Assembly: GCA_913046815.1 (NCBI GenBank)
Contig: CAJWTE010000005.1
Location: 1-23,214, forward strand
From: an uncultured bacterium
GTDB lineage: Bacteria > Patescibacteriota > Minisyncoccia > Phycocordibacterales > UBA918
Direction: 5' to 3'
DNA length: 23,214 nucleotides
The first letter of the stretch is position 1, and the number at the start of each line of letters is the position of its first letter. This document shows, piece after piece, positions 13,769 through 22,237 of the stretch. The notes under the pieces are model-generated. The model searched no databases, was not told where the DNA came from, and worked only from the letters and a program-made list of their open reading frames with translations. The position numbers were made by a program, and so were the translations under genes.

Positions 13769-15130
13769 TTAGTGTGTTGGAAGGTCTAGAGGTGTTGGAC
13801 CCATGTTTGCTTTAGTTGCGTGAGCTTGTACAGTTCCTGAAAAATACGGAGTGAACATAACTAAAGCCAAAGTCGCGACTGTTAGTCCAATTGCCATAGT
13901 GGGCAAACCTTGCTTCATCCAGTCAATAAAGCTGATAGGGTTTTCAGTTTTCTCTGATTTTGCCACTACGATTACACCTGCAGTAGAACCGATTGGTGAA
14001 CCATTTCCACCAAATCCAACTCCAAATGCCAAGGCCCACCACAATAACTCGGTAGCTATTCCTTGCGCCCCAAGATAGGTAATAATAGGTATCATGGCCA
14101 CAGTGAGGGGAATATTATCTACGATTGCCGATAATATTGCACTAGCCCAAAGAATTATAATGGCTGTCAAAAGCAGATTGTTCTCCGCGCCGCCAGTGAT
14201 GAGATTGGTTGCATGCTCTAAGATACCCGCATGTTCTAGCCCACCAACAATGACAAAAAGTGATCCAAAGAAAAGGAGTACTGACAACTCACACTTTTCT
14301 AGTACCGCTTGAGGGTCATGCTTAGGAGCCACGAGTACTAAGGCTAGAGACGCGCCGATTAGGGCCACGACAGCAGGTGCCAAATGAAATGTACTGTGTA
14401 AAAAGAATAAGGCAATTACCAGAACAAAGACCCATAGTAGCTTCTTCACAACATCCGGCTCCTTAATCGCTGTTTTTTCGTCCATTTTCATCAGTTGTTC
14501 CACATGCTGAGGTTCTTGAGCTAAGTCTTTTCTGAACAGTAGTTTAAAGAATGCCAGTGTTATTATCCAGGTGACAATTACCACTGGTAGAGTGTGTTCT
14601 AGGAATGCATTGAACGACAAATTAGCGGCTGAGCCGATCATAATATTTGGCGGGTCGCCAACAAGCGTTCCTACACCTCCGATGTTTGAAAGCAATGCTT
14701 CAGCCATCAAAATTGGCACAGGATTAATCTTTAGCATCTCGGCAATAATGATAGTTATTGGTACTATCAAAATGATAGTGGTGACGTTATCTAGAATCAT
14801 CGATAAGATAGCTGTGATACCAGACAGAGCTACTAACAAATGCCAAGGGTTACCCTTTGTTTTTTTAGCAGTCCAGATACCTAGGTACTGAAATACTCCT
14901 GTATGTTCCAGCATTCCTACCAATATCATCATTCCGAACAAAAGTCCCAATGTGTTGAAGTCCACTACATGCATCAGATCTTCCGGATGATAAAAGTCAA
15001 AATACATTCCTGCCAATAACATTGCCACTGCACCGAACAACCCAATAACAGTACGATGAATTCTCTCCGTTAAGATGAAGAAAAATGTAACGACAAATAT
15101 GGCTCCCGCTATTAGTTCTATAGTTCCCAT
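13769..15130 (-). CDS. ArsB/NhaD-superfamily ion transporter (P-permease-like)
   Basis: 453 residues, almost entirely hydrophobic, with roughly 10-12 membrane helices in two inverted halves. The first half has D114-N-V-T-T and SNIGGVGTLVGDPPNIMIG (148-166). The second half has AIVDNIPLTVAMIPI and GFGGNGSPIGSTAGVIVVA. These paired motifs are typical of the ion-transporter superfamily that includes ArsB, NhaD and the P protein. A hydrophilic loop of about 30 residues (AQEPQHVEQLMKMDEKTAIKEPD) separates the halves. Substrate cannot be read from the sequence; Na+/H+ exchange and anion export are both possible. There is no arsR, arsC or similar nearby, which weakens an arsenite role. It lies 55 nt downstream of a CBS-domain gene on the same strand, with a hairpin between. 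Confidence 0.88.
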   Translation of the reverse strand: MGTIELIAGAIFVVTFFFILTERIHRTVIGLFGAVAMLLAGMYFDFYHPEDLMHVVDFNTLGLLFGMMILVGMLEHTGVFQYLGIWTAKKTKGNPWHLLVALSGITAILSMILDNVTTIILIVPITIIIAEMLKINPVPILMAEALLSNIGGVGTLVGDPPNIMIGSAANLSFNAFLEHTLPVVIVTWIITLAFFKLLFRKDLAQEPQHVEQLMKMDEKTAIKEPDVVKKLLWVFVLVIALFFLHSTFHLAPAVVALIGASLALVLVAPKHDPQAVLEKCELSVLLFFGSLFVIVGGLEHAGILEHATNLITGGAENNLLLTAIIILWASAILSAIVDNIPLTVAMIPIITYLGAQGIATELLWWALAFGVGFGGNGSPIGSTAGVIVVAKSEKTENPISFIDWMKQGLPTMAIGLTVATLALVMFTPYFSGTVQAHATKANMGPTPLDLPTH

Positions 15131-15146
15131 ATTATTCTGTAAGACA

Positions 15147-15171
15147 AATAAAAAACACTGGTTCAGTGTTT
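15147..15171 (-). terminator. Hairpin terminator or attenuator between the CBS gene and the permease
   Basis: Read on the minus strand: an 8-bp stem, AAACACTG with CAGTGTTT (15171-15164 and 15160-15153), around a 3-nt loop, followed by T-rich sequence. It follows the CBS stop by 14 nt and precedes the permease start by about 20 nt. It could reduce or regulate read-through into the permease gene. Confidence 0.65.
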
Positions 15172-15185
15172 AGATTAAATTCAAT

Positions 15186-15644
15186 TTATTTAGATTCGCT
15201 GATACCTAGAAATTTAGCAATAATATGCTTAAGTCCCTGTCTAGAGATTACTCCGATTGGATGGTTGTTGTCATCAACTACTGGAATTCTGGCTTTTTGG
15301 TTTGCGATAGCTGTAGCTGCCACTGCCATAAGACCGTCGTGCAATTTGACTGGACTGATGTCTGTTGACATAAAGTATGATACTTGTTTTTCCTCTGTGT
15401 CTCTGACTGCTTCTTCGAACATTTCTTCGGTGGCAAAGTTTGCTGCGATGTTATCACCATCTAAGTATTCAGGCACAATCGCATCTAGTAAATCCGATAC
15501 ACAAATCTCACCAGATAACTCGCCGTCATTGTTAACCACTAATAAAGTGTTAGTTTTATCACTAATCATTTTTGCTAGAGACTCTCTAAAAGAGGCCTCT
15601 TCGCCCACGACTACGGCGGGCTTCATAATATCTTTTACTTCCAT
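15186..15644 (-). CDS. Tandem CBS-domain protein
   Basis: 152 residues with two CBS motifs: about 5-60 (DIMKPAVVVGEEASFRESLAKM ... LLVVNNDGELSGEICVSDLL) and about 88-148 (SYFMSTDISPVKLHDGLM ... RIPVVDDNNHPIGVISRQGL). CBS pairs usually bind adenine nucleotides such as AMP, ATP or SAM and regulate a partner protein. No catalytic or membrane domain is attached. Being upstream of the ArsB/NhaD-type permease on the same strand, it may regulate that transporter; this is inference from position. The start at ATG 15644 is supported by a -10 box 9 nt upstream. Confidence 0.9.
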   Translation of the reverse strand: MEVKDIMKPAVVVGEEASFRESLAKMISDKTNTLLVVNNDGELSGEICVSDLLDAIVPEYLDGDNIAANFATEEMFEEAVRDTEEKQVSYFMSTDISPVKLHDGLMAVAATAIANQKARIPVVDDNNHPIGVISRQGLKHIIAKFLGISESK

Positions 15645-15653
15645 GACAGGGCT

Positions 15654-15681
15654 ATAATACTCTTATTTAGCCAAAAATAAA
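15654..15681 (-). promoter_or_regulatory. Promoter of the CBS-domain gene
   Basis: On the minus strand TTTATT (15681-15676), a 16-nt spacer, and TATTAT (15659-15654). The ATG at 15644 lies 9 nt beyond the -10, again implying a leaderless or nearly leaderless mRNA. Confidence 0.5.
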
Positions 15682-15700
15682 GTAGGCAGAGTGTATTTTG

Positions 15701-15709
15701 TGATAAACT
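15701..15709 (+). promoter_or_regulatory. Extended -10 element of the helicase-nuclease gene
   Basis: TG-A-TAAACT, with the hexamer at 15704-15709, sits 8 nt before the ATG at 15718. No convincing -35 is present, as can be the case for extended -10 promoters. Confidence 0.5.
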
Positions 15710-15717
15710 GAATCACT

Positions 15718-18711
15718 ATGAAGTCCACTCCCGAGTTTGAGCAGGCATATAGGAACTTAAATCCCAAGCAAAAACAGGCCGTAGATACAATAGAAGGGCC
15801 TGTTATGGTGGTGGCTGGACCTGGTACTGGCAAGACTCAGATCTTAACCCTACGTATAGCCAATATCCTACTAAAAACTGACACAAATCCGGAAAATATT
15901 CTTGCACTAACATTCACTGACTCAGGTGTTAAAGCAATGCGTAATCGGTTACGTAAATATGTAGGAAGTTCGGCTTTTAGGGTACCTATTTACACCTTTC
16001 ATGGATTTGTGGAGAAGTTGGCACGGGAGTATCCAGAAAACCTGTCTAGGCTAGGTGGTGGCAGGGTAGCGGATGAAGTGGAGCGAGTAAAAATAATCAA
16101 AGATATACTAGATGGAGGAGAGATAAAGAAGCTTAGACCTGGAGGTAAAAGCGATTATTACTTAAAGCCTGTAAAAGGTCAGATAGACGACCTTAAAAGT
16201 GAATTTGTGAGGCCTGATGACCTCCGTGTCATTATAGATAAACAAACAGATGAGCTTGCCAAAATGGAGCGTTTTCATGAGAAGGGTGCCCATAAAGGTA
16301 AGCAAAAGGGTGACTATACCAAGAAAGCAGAAGTTATAGAAAAAAACGAAGAGCTTCTATTTGTATACAGACAATACGAAGCTTTTTTGTTAACAGAAAA
16401 CCTGTATGACTTCAACGACATGCTTATCGAAGCTGTGCGTGCTATGGAAAGTAGTGAAGGTATGCTCTACGACTTACAAGAAGTCTATCAATATGTACTT
16501 GCAGATGAACATCAAGATGTAAATGGAACCCAGAACAAGTTATTGGAGCTTTTAATGAATTTTCACGAAAGCCCTAATTTGTTTGTAGTTGGCGATGAGA
16601 AGCAAGGAATATACCGTTTTCAGGGCGCTTCATTAGAAAACTTTTTGTATTTTGAGAACCATTTTAAAGACACTACAGTAATATCATTAGAGGACAATTA
16701 CCGCTCTGGACAAGAAATATTAGATGCAGGGCACTCTTTGATCAAGGTAGATGAAGGCCCGCTCAAGGATTTGCGTATACCACTAAAAGCTGTTGGAGTA
16801 AGGGATTCAGACGTGTACATGAGAGAGTTTTCTCATGTCGCAGTAGAAAGAGATTGGTTGGTAGAGGCCGTTCAGAAGGAACTTAAAAAAGGTACTCCAG
16901 GCGATGAGATAGCTATTATCGTTAGAAAGAATAAAGAAGTAGAAGAAATCTCGGCACATTTACGTAGCAAAGGTATAAATGTACACGCTTCGGCAGATAG
17001 CGATATTTTGGAGCACCCAATCACTGTCGCTGTCTTGGAGCTTTTAAATGCTGTTATTCATTATGATAATGACGAGGTACTAGCACCCTTGTTGCTAAAT
17101 CTCTACTGGGGAATTGCTGCAGAAGATGTCGTTAAAGTTCTGTCTGCTCGCAATTACAATAACCCGCTTTGGATGATTTTAAATAATAGTGACAGACTCA
17201 AATCACTGGAGTTAAAGGATATTTCTAAAGTAGAGAATATTGCTCAGACATTAAAGTGTGCCCGCGATAGTCTAGAGACAAAGTATCCGACAGAAACTCT
17301 GGAGTTGCTACTTAAGCAGAGTGGTTTTCTCGATCACGTGATCGCCACTTCTCCAATAGAGGGGTCAAGAGTAGTGAGAAGAATTTATGACGAAGTTGAG
17401 GAGATGTCACGTAAGCAAAAGCACTCTACATTGAAAGACCTCCTGTTATTTATCGAGATGTTGCGATCATATAATTTACCTCTAAAAGCTCCTTACATAA
17501 TGAATGACGATGATGCTGTCAGTGTAATGACGGCTCACAAATCTAAAGGTTTGGAGTTTGGTACGGTCTTTATTCCACAGCTTGTATACTCGACTTGGAG
17601 TGGAAGTAAAGTCAGAAAGAATTTTGACGTTCCGCTTTTAAAGTATGCTCCTGAAATACTAGAAAAAGAAGAAGACGAAAGGCGTCTTCTATATGTAGCA
17701 ATGACCAGAGCAAAACGCAATCTGCATTTATCTTTTTCTAATCTCAATAGTGCCGGAAAAGAATTGCAGCAAGACAAACTTCTAGATGGTCTTGATACCA
17801 ATCTTTATACTAAAGTTGATACAGACAAGGAAGAAAAGGAATTTGAGCCACTTGATAGACTTCAAAGTGGAGAAGAAAATATACTTATCAGTCTATCTTT
17901 TTTGCGACAGGTACTAAAGGACAAGGGTTTCTCAGCCACTTCTCTTAATAACTATCTTAAATCGCCTTGGAACTACATATTCAGAAATGCATTACACTAT
18001 CCCGAAACACAGTCAGAGTCTATGTTGTTTGGTTCTCTTGCCCACTCTCAAATAGAACAAATAACACGTAAGAGAACAGTACCTACACCGAGTGAATTGA
18101 AGGATTTGATTGAACTGGATCTCGGCAAATTGATTGTTAATGACATTGAATATACACGTCTCCATGAGAGATTGTTTGAGTCCATTACTGCTTATGGAGA
18201 ACATCTAATCCAAGGCTTGGCTCATGAATCTAAGGAGGAATTCACTATTAATGTGACCTTACCTACAGGCATCGAAGGGATCCCAGAACTTACTCTAACT
18301 GGCAAACTCGATCGTCTTGACTTTGATAAGCAAGGTAACTTATTAAGGGTGGTGGACTATAAAACAGGCAAGCCAAGAAGCCGTAATGACATAGAAGGGA
18401 AGACAAAAGGTTCAGACGGAGGATATAAGCGACAATTGGTTTTTTATGCTCTTTTACTTGAACTATATGGTGACGAAAGGTACCAACCTAAAGAATTCGT
18501 ACTGTCTTTTGTAGAACCAAACCAGAAAGGTAAGATAGTAGAAGAGTCTTTTGTAGTGACTAAAGCTGAAATTGAAATTCTTAAAGAAGAAATAATAAAA
18601 TCGGCCGAAGAAATATATGACGGTAGTTGTCTGAAACAGTCATGTGATAGTGAAAATTCTGATTACTGTTATTTGGTAGAAAGAATGACTAATAAAAAGT
18701 GCATGCTTTAA
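15718..18711 (+). CDS. UvrD/Rep-family DNA helicase fused to a PD-(D/E)XK nuclease
   Basis: 997 residues. SF1A helicase motifs in order: Walker A AGPGTGKT (33-40), LALTFTDSGVKAMRNRL, DEHQ motif II in LADEHQDVNGTQ, GDEKQGIYRFQGA, motif V VMTAHKSKGLEFG, and motif VI RRLLYVAMTRAKRNL. A RecB/AddB-like nuclease domain follows from about 740, with TGKLDRLD (D865), VVDYKTGKP (D880, K882) and the QLVFY motif (Q906). This architecture processes double-strand DNA ends for recombination in AddAB/RecB-type and related enzymes; the exact role here is inferred. AddB-type nucleases usually carry a Cys before Pro at the domain start; here it is Ser (S749-P750), although three Cys remain near the C-terminus (CLKQSCDSENSDYC). 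No partner addA/recC gene is in the window. The stop codon lies inside the downstream terminator. Confidence 0.93.
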   Translation: MKSTPEFEQAYRNLNPKQKQAVDTIEGPVMVVAGPGTGKTQILTLRIANILLKTDTNPENILALTFTDSGVKAMRNRLRKYVGSSAFRVPIYTFHGFVEKLAREYPENLSRLGGGRVADEVERVKIIKDILDGGEIKKLRPGGKSDYYLKPVKGQIDDLKSEFVRPDDLRVIIDKQTDELAKMERFHEKGAHKGKQKGDYTKKAEVIEKNEELLFVYRQYEAFLLTENLYDFNDMLIEAVRAMESSEGMLYDLQEVYQYVLADEHQDVNGTQNKLLELLMNFHESPNLFVVGDEKQGIYRFQGASLENFLYFENHFKDTTVISLEDNYRSGQEILDAGHSLIKVDEGPLKDLRIPLKAVGVRDSDVYMREFSHVAVERDWLVEAVQKELKKGTPGDEIAIIVRKNKEVEEISAHLRSKGINVHASADSDILEHPITVAVLELLNAVIHYDNDEVLAPLLLNLYWGIAAEDVVKVLSARNYNNPLWMILNNSDRLKSLELKDISKVENIAQTLKCARDSLETKYPTETLELLLKQSGFLDHVIATSPIEGSRVVRRIYDEVEEMSRKQKHSTLKDLLLFIEMLRSYNLPLKAPYIMNDDDAVSVMTAHKSKGLEFGTVFIPQLVYSTWSGSKVRKNFDVPLLKYAPEILEKEEDERRLLYVAMTRAKRNLHLSFSNLNSAGKELQQDKLLDGLDTNLYTKVDTDKEEKEFEPLDRLQSGEENILISLSFLRQVLKDKGFSATSLNNYLKSPWNYIFRNALHYPETQSESMLFGSLAHSQIEQITRKRTVPTPSELKDLIELDLGKLIVNDIEYTRLHERLFESITAYGEHLIQGLAHESKEEFTINVTLPTGIEGIPELTLTGKLDRLDFDKQGNLLRVVDYKTGKPRSRNDIEGKTKGSDGGYKRQLVFYALLLELYGDERYQPKEFVLSFVEPNQKGKIVEESFVVTKAEIEILKEEIIKSAEEIYDGSCLKQSCDSENSDYCYLVERMTNKKCML

Positions 18712-18725
18712 AGCATGCACTTTTT
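18694..18725. terminator. Bidirectional terminator, helicase versus DsbA-like gene
   Basis: 18694-18709 and 18710-18725 are perfect inverse copies (16-bp arms, AAAAAGTGCATGCTTT and its complement). It has A5 on the left and T5 on the right, so it terminates from either side. The helicase TAA (18709-18711) is inside it, and the convergent DsbA-like gene ends 18 nt later. Confidence 0.88.
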
Positions 18726-18742
18726 ATTACCAATGATAGGGT

Positions 18743-19492
18743 TTAGTTATTTCCTTCAATTTGCCCCAATAGGTTATCGATTACTGCTTTAACAGAGGCA
18801 TACGGTTGTGCTCCATTGATCACACCTTGTTGGTCACCGACTATAACGATGGTGTGAGGCGTTCCTCTAGCACCAATAGCGAGCGCATTGTCAAAGTCTT
18901 CCTGTACGTCTGTTTGATGTCTGTTTGATGTCATACATTCTTGATAAGCAGAGGCTTCAGTACCAGCAGTGATAGCGAATTCTTCCAAACGGTCTAGTTT
19001 AGTTGGTTCGTTGGTAGTGCGCTCACCAAACACCAAGTCACTGAAAGTCCAAAATCCTTCGTTACCAGCCAACTCGGCCACACATTCGCTGGCATGCGAG
19101 ATGGTTGATGCATTAGGATGTAGCTGTTGCAATGGGAAGTGTCGGTATACCCAAGCGACTTTTCCATCAGTACCATATTCAGCCATTATTTGCTTCATGG
19201 TCTCGTGAAAGTTTTTACAGAATGGACAATCATAGTCTGAATATTCCACCAAAGTAACAGCGGCGTTTGGATTGCCTCGAATATGGTCATCTTCGGTAAC
19301 AGGGTTTATTACACTAGGGTCACCCTCTTCGCTTACGACTGAAGGAGCGACTGCGGTCTTACTGTTACCGCTAAAAAATATCGCACCCGCAATGAGCGCA
19401 AATCCAACTACGATTGCTAAAGGTATACCCCATGAGCTCATATTTACTTTAGGTTGGCTAGGTGTTTGATTAGAATCCATCGGTGTCTCCAT
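18743..19492 (-). CDS. Membrane-anchored DsbA/BdbD-like thiol-disulfide oxidoreductase
   Basis: 249 residues. A short polar N-terminus is followed by one membrane helix (about 21-41, WGIPLAIVVGFALIAGAIFF), placing the rest outside the membrane. The thioredoxin-fold domain (about 64-245) has the active site C89-P-F-C92 in DYDCPFCKNFH and the cis-proline in GARGTPHT (P212). A second Cys pair, C137 and C186, lies in the helical insert, as in several DsbA-like proteins. The likely role is forming or shuffling disulfides in exported proteins. There is no cleavage-site signature, so it is probably a signal anchor. ATGs at 19492 and 19480 are both possible starts. It is divergent from uppP and convergent with the helicase gene. 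DsbB or VKOR partners are not in the window. Confidence 0.92.
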   Translation of the reverse strand: METPMDSNQTPSQPKVNMSSWGIPLAIVVGFALIAGAIFFSGNSKTAVAPSVVSEEGDPSVINPVTEDDHIRGNPNAAVTLVEYSDYDCPFCKNFHETMKQIMAEYGTDGKVAWVYRHFPLQQLHPNASTISHASECVAELAGNEGFWTFSDLVFGERTTNEPTKLDRLEEFAITAGTEASAYQECMTSNRHQTDVQEDFDNALAIGARGTPHTIVIVGDQQGVINGAQPYASVKAVIDNLLGQIEGNN

Positions 19493-19520
19493 AATAAAAT
19501 CAATTAATAAATATAGTGCA

Positions 19521-19529
19521 ATTATATCA
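19521..19529 (-). promoter_or_regulatory. Extended -10 element for the DsbA-like gene
   Basis: On the minus strand TG-A-TATAAT (19529-19521), a consensus extended -10. The predicted start is about 20-25 nt before the ATG at 19492. The 3' context (TTGCAC) closely matches that of the uppP element on the other strand. Confidence 0.6.
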
Positions 19530-19546
19530 CAATCGATTATTGAGCG

Positions 19547-19555
19547 TGATACAAT
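19547..19555 (+). promoter_or_regulatory. Extended -10 element of uppP
   Basis: TG-A-TACAAT at 19547-19555, ending 6 nt before the uppP ATG (19562). This implies a leaderless transcript. No clear -35 is present. Confidence 0.6.
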
Positions 19556-19561
19556 TGCGCC

Positions 19562-20365
19562 ATGAATATTTTAGACGCTTTGATATTGGGCTTAACACAG
19601 GGATTGACAGAATTTTTACCTGTTTCGTCTACCGGCCATCTAATCATCGTTCATGACTTGTTGGGTACCGACATCGGTGGAGCTTTAGCATTTGATGCTG
19701 TACTGCATTTAGCAACGGCGTTGGCGGTCATTATTTATTTTCGCCGGGATGTGTTGCGGTTGCTTAAAACCGCCCTCAGGCTGATGGGACACAAGGAAGT
19801 TGTAGGAAAGGATAAAAAGCTTTTATTAGCCATTTTATGGGGTACAGTACCAGCGGTGGTGTTGGGTTTGTCCTTGGAAAGTTACATTGAAACATCGTTT
19901 CGCTCACCAGAATTAGTGGCGGTAGTACTTCTACTTGGTTCGATTCTTTTTGTTCTTGCCGAAAGAAAACACAAATATCGTACAGGTAGCACTGAACTTG
20001 ATAGTCTAAGAGGTTTTAGGATTGGTCTTTGGCAGGCAGCAGCGTTGTTGCCCGGTTTGTCTCGTTCGGGTGCGACAATTTCCGGAGGTATGTTACTAGG
20101 TCTGGACAGACATGAAGCGGCTCGTTTTGCTTTTTTACTTGCTGTACCTGTCATTCTCGGTGCTGGTCTTATGAAGCTGATAGACCTTCTGTCTGTTGGT
20201 AGCAACTTCGAGTGGTCATATTTATTGGCAGGAGCACTCACTGCTTTTGCTATCGGTCTATTGGCTATCCATTTCCTTTTAAGTATTTTACGTAAATATT
20301 CACTGTGGCCGTTTGTTTGGTATAGAGTAGCGTTGGCAATATTAATTTTGGTTTGGGCAGTTTAG
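19562..20365 (+). CDS. uppP: Undecaprenyl-diphosphatase
   Basis: 267 residues, the normal family length, with about 8 hydrophobic segments. It dephosphorylates undecaprenyl diphosphate at the membrane, recycling the lipid carrier for peptidoglycan and other surface polymers; overproduction gives bacitracin resistance in other bacteria (BacA). Signature motifs are present: LTQGLTEFLPVSSTGHL (11-27, with E17) and PGLSRSGATISGGMLLG (164-180, with R168), followed by EAARFAFLLAVPVILGAG. The start ATG lies 6 nt after an extended -10 box. Its TAG stop overlaps the stop codon of the convergent exonuclease gene, and no terminator separates them. Confidence 0.97.
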   Translation: MNILDALILGLTQGLTEFLPVSSTGHLIIVHDLLGTDIGGALAFDAVLHLATALAVIIYFRRDVLRLLKTALRLMGHKEVVGKDKKLLLAILWGTVPAVVLGLSLESYIETSFRSPELVAVVLLLGSILFVLAERKHKYRTGSTELDSLRGFRIGLWQAAALLPGLSRSGATISGGMLLGLDRHEAARFAFLLAVPVILGAGLMKLIDLLSVGSNFEWSYLLAGALTAFAIGLLAIHFLLSILRKYSLWPFVWYRVALAILILVWAV

Positions 20366-20946
20366 AAAGGTAATGAGTGAGTCATACTACTGTCCTTCTT
20401 GTTGAGCCAGTCCGAAGTATCTAAGGGCAACTCTCTTTTACGGTAGCCATCTTTGAACATAATGTGGCCTTTTTCCAAAGCATACTCAAATACTTCTTTT
20501 GTCACTTTTACATCTTGTTCACAGTACTTCTTCACTTTATCGACTTCTCCTTCGCGCCACCATCGTACCGCCTGCAAACCATCAGCACTTTTCTTCGCAC
20601 CAATCGTAGCTTTAGCTACGGCGTCGAGTCGTAATCTTCTTCCCAAAGAGTCCTTAATAGATTCAAGGATATCAATACTTTTAATATGAGTCAGGTCCCC
20701 GGGGTAGTATTTATTAAGTATAGGTATATCGAAGTGATTGCTGTTATACCCCACCAGTGCGTCGGCTGCTTCAATAATTGGCCAGAGTTTATTTATTTCA
20801 TCGACACTCACTGTGGTGTACTTGTCCGTACCTTTATCATAAGCACTAACAACAGAAATATCCAAACTGGTCGGATCAGAACTGCCAGTGTCACTAAATA
20901 TGTTTTGTGTTTCTAAGTCAAAGACAACGTAACGCACACTATTCAA
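20362..20946 (-). CDS. DnaQ-like / YprB-type ribonuclease-H-fold 3'-5' exonuclease
   Basis: 194 residues, single domain. DEDD-type metal-binding residues are visible: D10 and E12 in VVFDLETQN, D73 in GYNSNHFDIPIL, and D145 in YCEQDVKVTKEVF. LRLDAVAKATIG matches the YprB/DnaQ-like family pattern. The predicted activity is 3'-to-5' exonuclease on DNA or RNA; the substrate is unknown. It starts at a TTG (20946) overlapping the hisS stop by 8 nt; a GTG at 20937 (giving VRYVVFDLET) is an alternative start just past that stop. There is no ATG at this end, so translation probably depends on coupling to hisS. The stop overlaps the uppP stop from the other strand. Confidence 0.82.
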   Translation of the reverse strand: MNSVRYVVFDLETQNIFSDTGSSDPTSLDISVVSAYDKGTDKYTTVSVDEINKLWPIIEAADALVGYNSNHFDIPILNKYYPGDLTHIKSIDILESIKDSLGRRLRLDAVAKATIGAKKSADGLQAVRWWREGEVDKVKKYCEQDVKVTKEVFEYALEKGHIMFKDGYRKRELPLDTSDWLNKKDSSMTHSLPF

Positions 20947-22231
20947 TTTCAGAAATTAACTCATCGAGTGTACCGCTTACTTCACTGCCATCGGCTAGCT
21001 TTTTAACAGTGTATTGACCACTCTCTACCTCATCTACACCAACTACGATTGCGTACTCTACCAATTGTTCACCAGCGGCTGCGATTTTCTTAGAGAATTT
21101 TCTTCCTCCCATATCTACAGCGGTAGCAAATCCAGCCAATCTAAAAGCATGAGCCACCTCTTCTGCCTTTAGGTTTTGCTCTTGGTCTGTCGGAATTATC
21201 ATCATGTCGGGTGCGGTAATATCGGCAGTGAGTAAGTTGTGTGATTCGAGAAAGTCACGCATGGTGACGTCTCCCATACCAAATCCAACGCCACTGATTT
21301 TTTCTCCACCAAATAGGGAAGTGAGATCGTCGTATCTACCTCCGCCCAACAAAGCCCGATTGTTGTTAGGGTGAAGGTCAAAAATTTCAAACACTATGCC
21401 AGTGTAATAGTCGAAGCCACGTATCACACTAGGGTCGAAAATAACCGGACAAGAGAATTTTTCGCTCAAGTTTTGGATAAATCCGGAAATCTCTTTGTAT
21501 GATTCTGAGCTGTGAAGTATTTTAGGGATCTGGGCTAAGTCAGTAGCCTGCAAAAACTGGAGTATCAGTTCGGTATGACTCCCGGCTATTTCTGTTATCA
21601 CTGCAAAAAATTCGTCAACGTTCATTTTTTGCATTTTGTCAGCTTGGCGAGTGATAGCCAGTCTTTGCTCTGCGCTTAAGTCAAGATGCTGGAAAAGCTC
21701 ATTTAGCAATTCTCTGTGACTAACACAAATCTTGTAGTGCTCGCCATTTTCTGCTCCAAAGTTCTGAAATATTTGATTGGCCACCATTAGTATTTCCATA
21801 TCTGCGGTAGTGTCATCGGTACCGAAAATATCACAGTTTAACTGCCAGTGTTCACGCAGACGCCCTCTTTGGGAACGTTCGTACCTGAATAAGTTGGGAA
21901 TAGAGTACCACCTAAGAGGGAAATACAACTCCTTAGCACGTCCTGTCACCATTCTGGCGGCAGTCGGAGTCATTTCCGGTCTGAGAGTTACTTCACGGTC
22001 GCCACGGTCAAGAAATGTGTAGGTTTGTTCGTTAACCATCTCTTCATTTTGTGCACCTTTACTTTTGTATAACTGGGAAGGTTCTAATACAGAGGCGTCG
22101 TATTCTTCAAAACCGAACTGTCTGGCAGTATTGTGCCAAGTATTAAAGATGTAATTCTGTACCGCTTTGTCTTCAGGATAAAAATCACGAACACCCTTAT
22201 ACGGCTCAGTTGATAGTTTGTCTTTATTCAT
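20939..22231 (-). CDS. hisS: Histidyl-tRNA synthetase
   Basis: 430 residues, the usual length. It charges tRNA-His with histidine using ATP, as a class II synthetase dimer. Seen: VRDFYPED near the N-terminus; LRPEMTPTAARMV (83-95); motif 2, FRYERSQRGRLREHWQLNCDIFG (115-137); the histidine-binding signature RGFDYYTG (271-278); motif 3, LLGGGRYDDL with GVGFGMGD (314-321); and a C-terminal anticodon-binding domain (DMMIIPTDQEQNLKAEEVA onward). RPEMTP replaces the commoner bacterial RPEGTA. It has a good promoter, with the ATG 6 nt after the -10. It is followed directly by the exonuclease in overlapping frames. Confidence 0.97.
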   Translation of the reverse strand: MNKDKLSTEPYKGVRDFYPEDKAVQNYIFNTWHNTARQFGFEEYDASVLEPSQLYKSKGAQNEEMVNEQTYTFLDRGDREVTLRPEMTPTAARMVTGRAKELYFPLRWYSIPNLFRYERSQRGRLREHWQLNCDIFGTDDTTADMEILMVANQIFQNFGAENGEHYKICVSHRELLNELFQHLDLSAEQRLAITRQADKMQKMNVDEFFAVITEIAGSHTELILQFLQATDLAQIPKILHSSESYKEISGFIQNLSEKFSCPVIFDPSVIRGFDYYTGIVFEIFDLHPNNNRALLGGGRYDDLTSLFGGEKISGVGFGMGDVTMRDFLESHNLLTADITAPDMMIIPTDQEQNLKAEEVAHAFRLAGFATAVDMGGRKFSKKIAAAGEQLVEYAIVVGVDEVESGQYTVKKLADGSEVSGTLDELISEIE

Positions 22232-22237
22232 GAAAAG

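Noticed and set aside
13769..15130. Arsenite efflux pump as the specific call
   Set aside because: Superfamily motifs do not separate ArsB from NhaD or P-permease types, and there are no arsenic-resistance neighbours.
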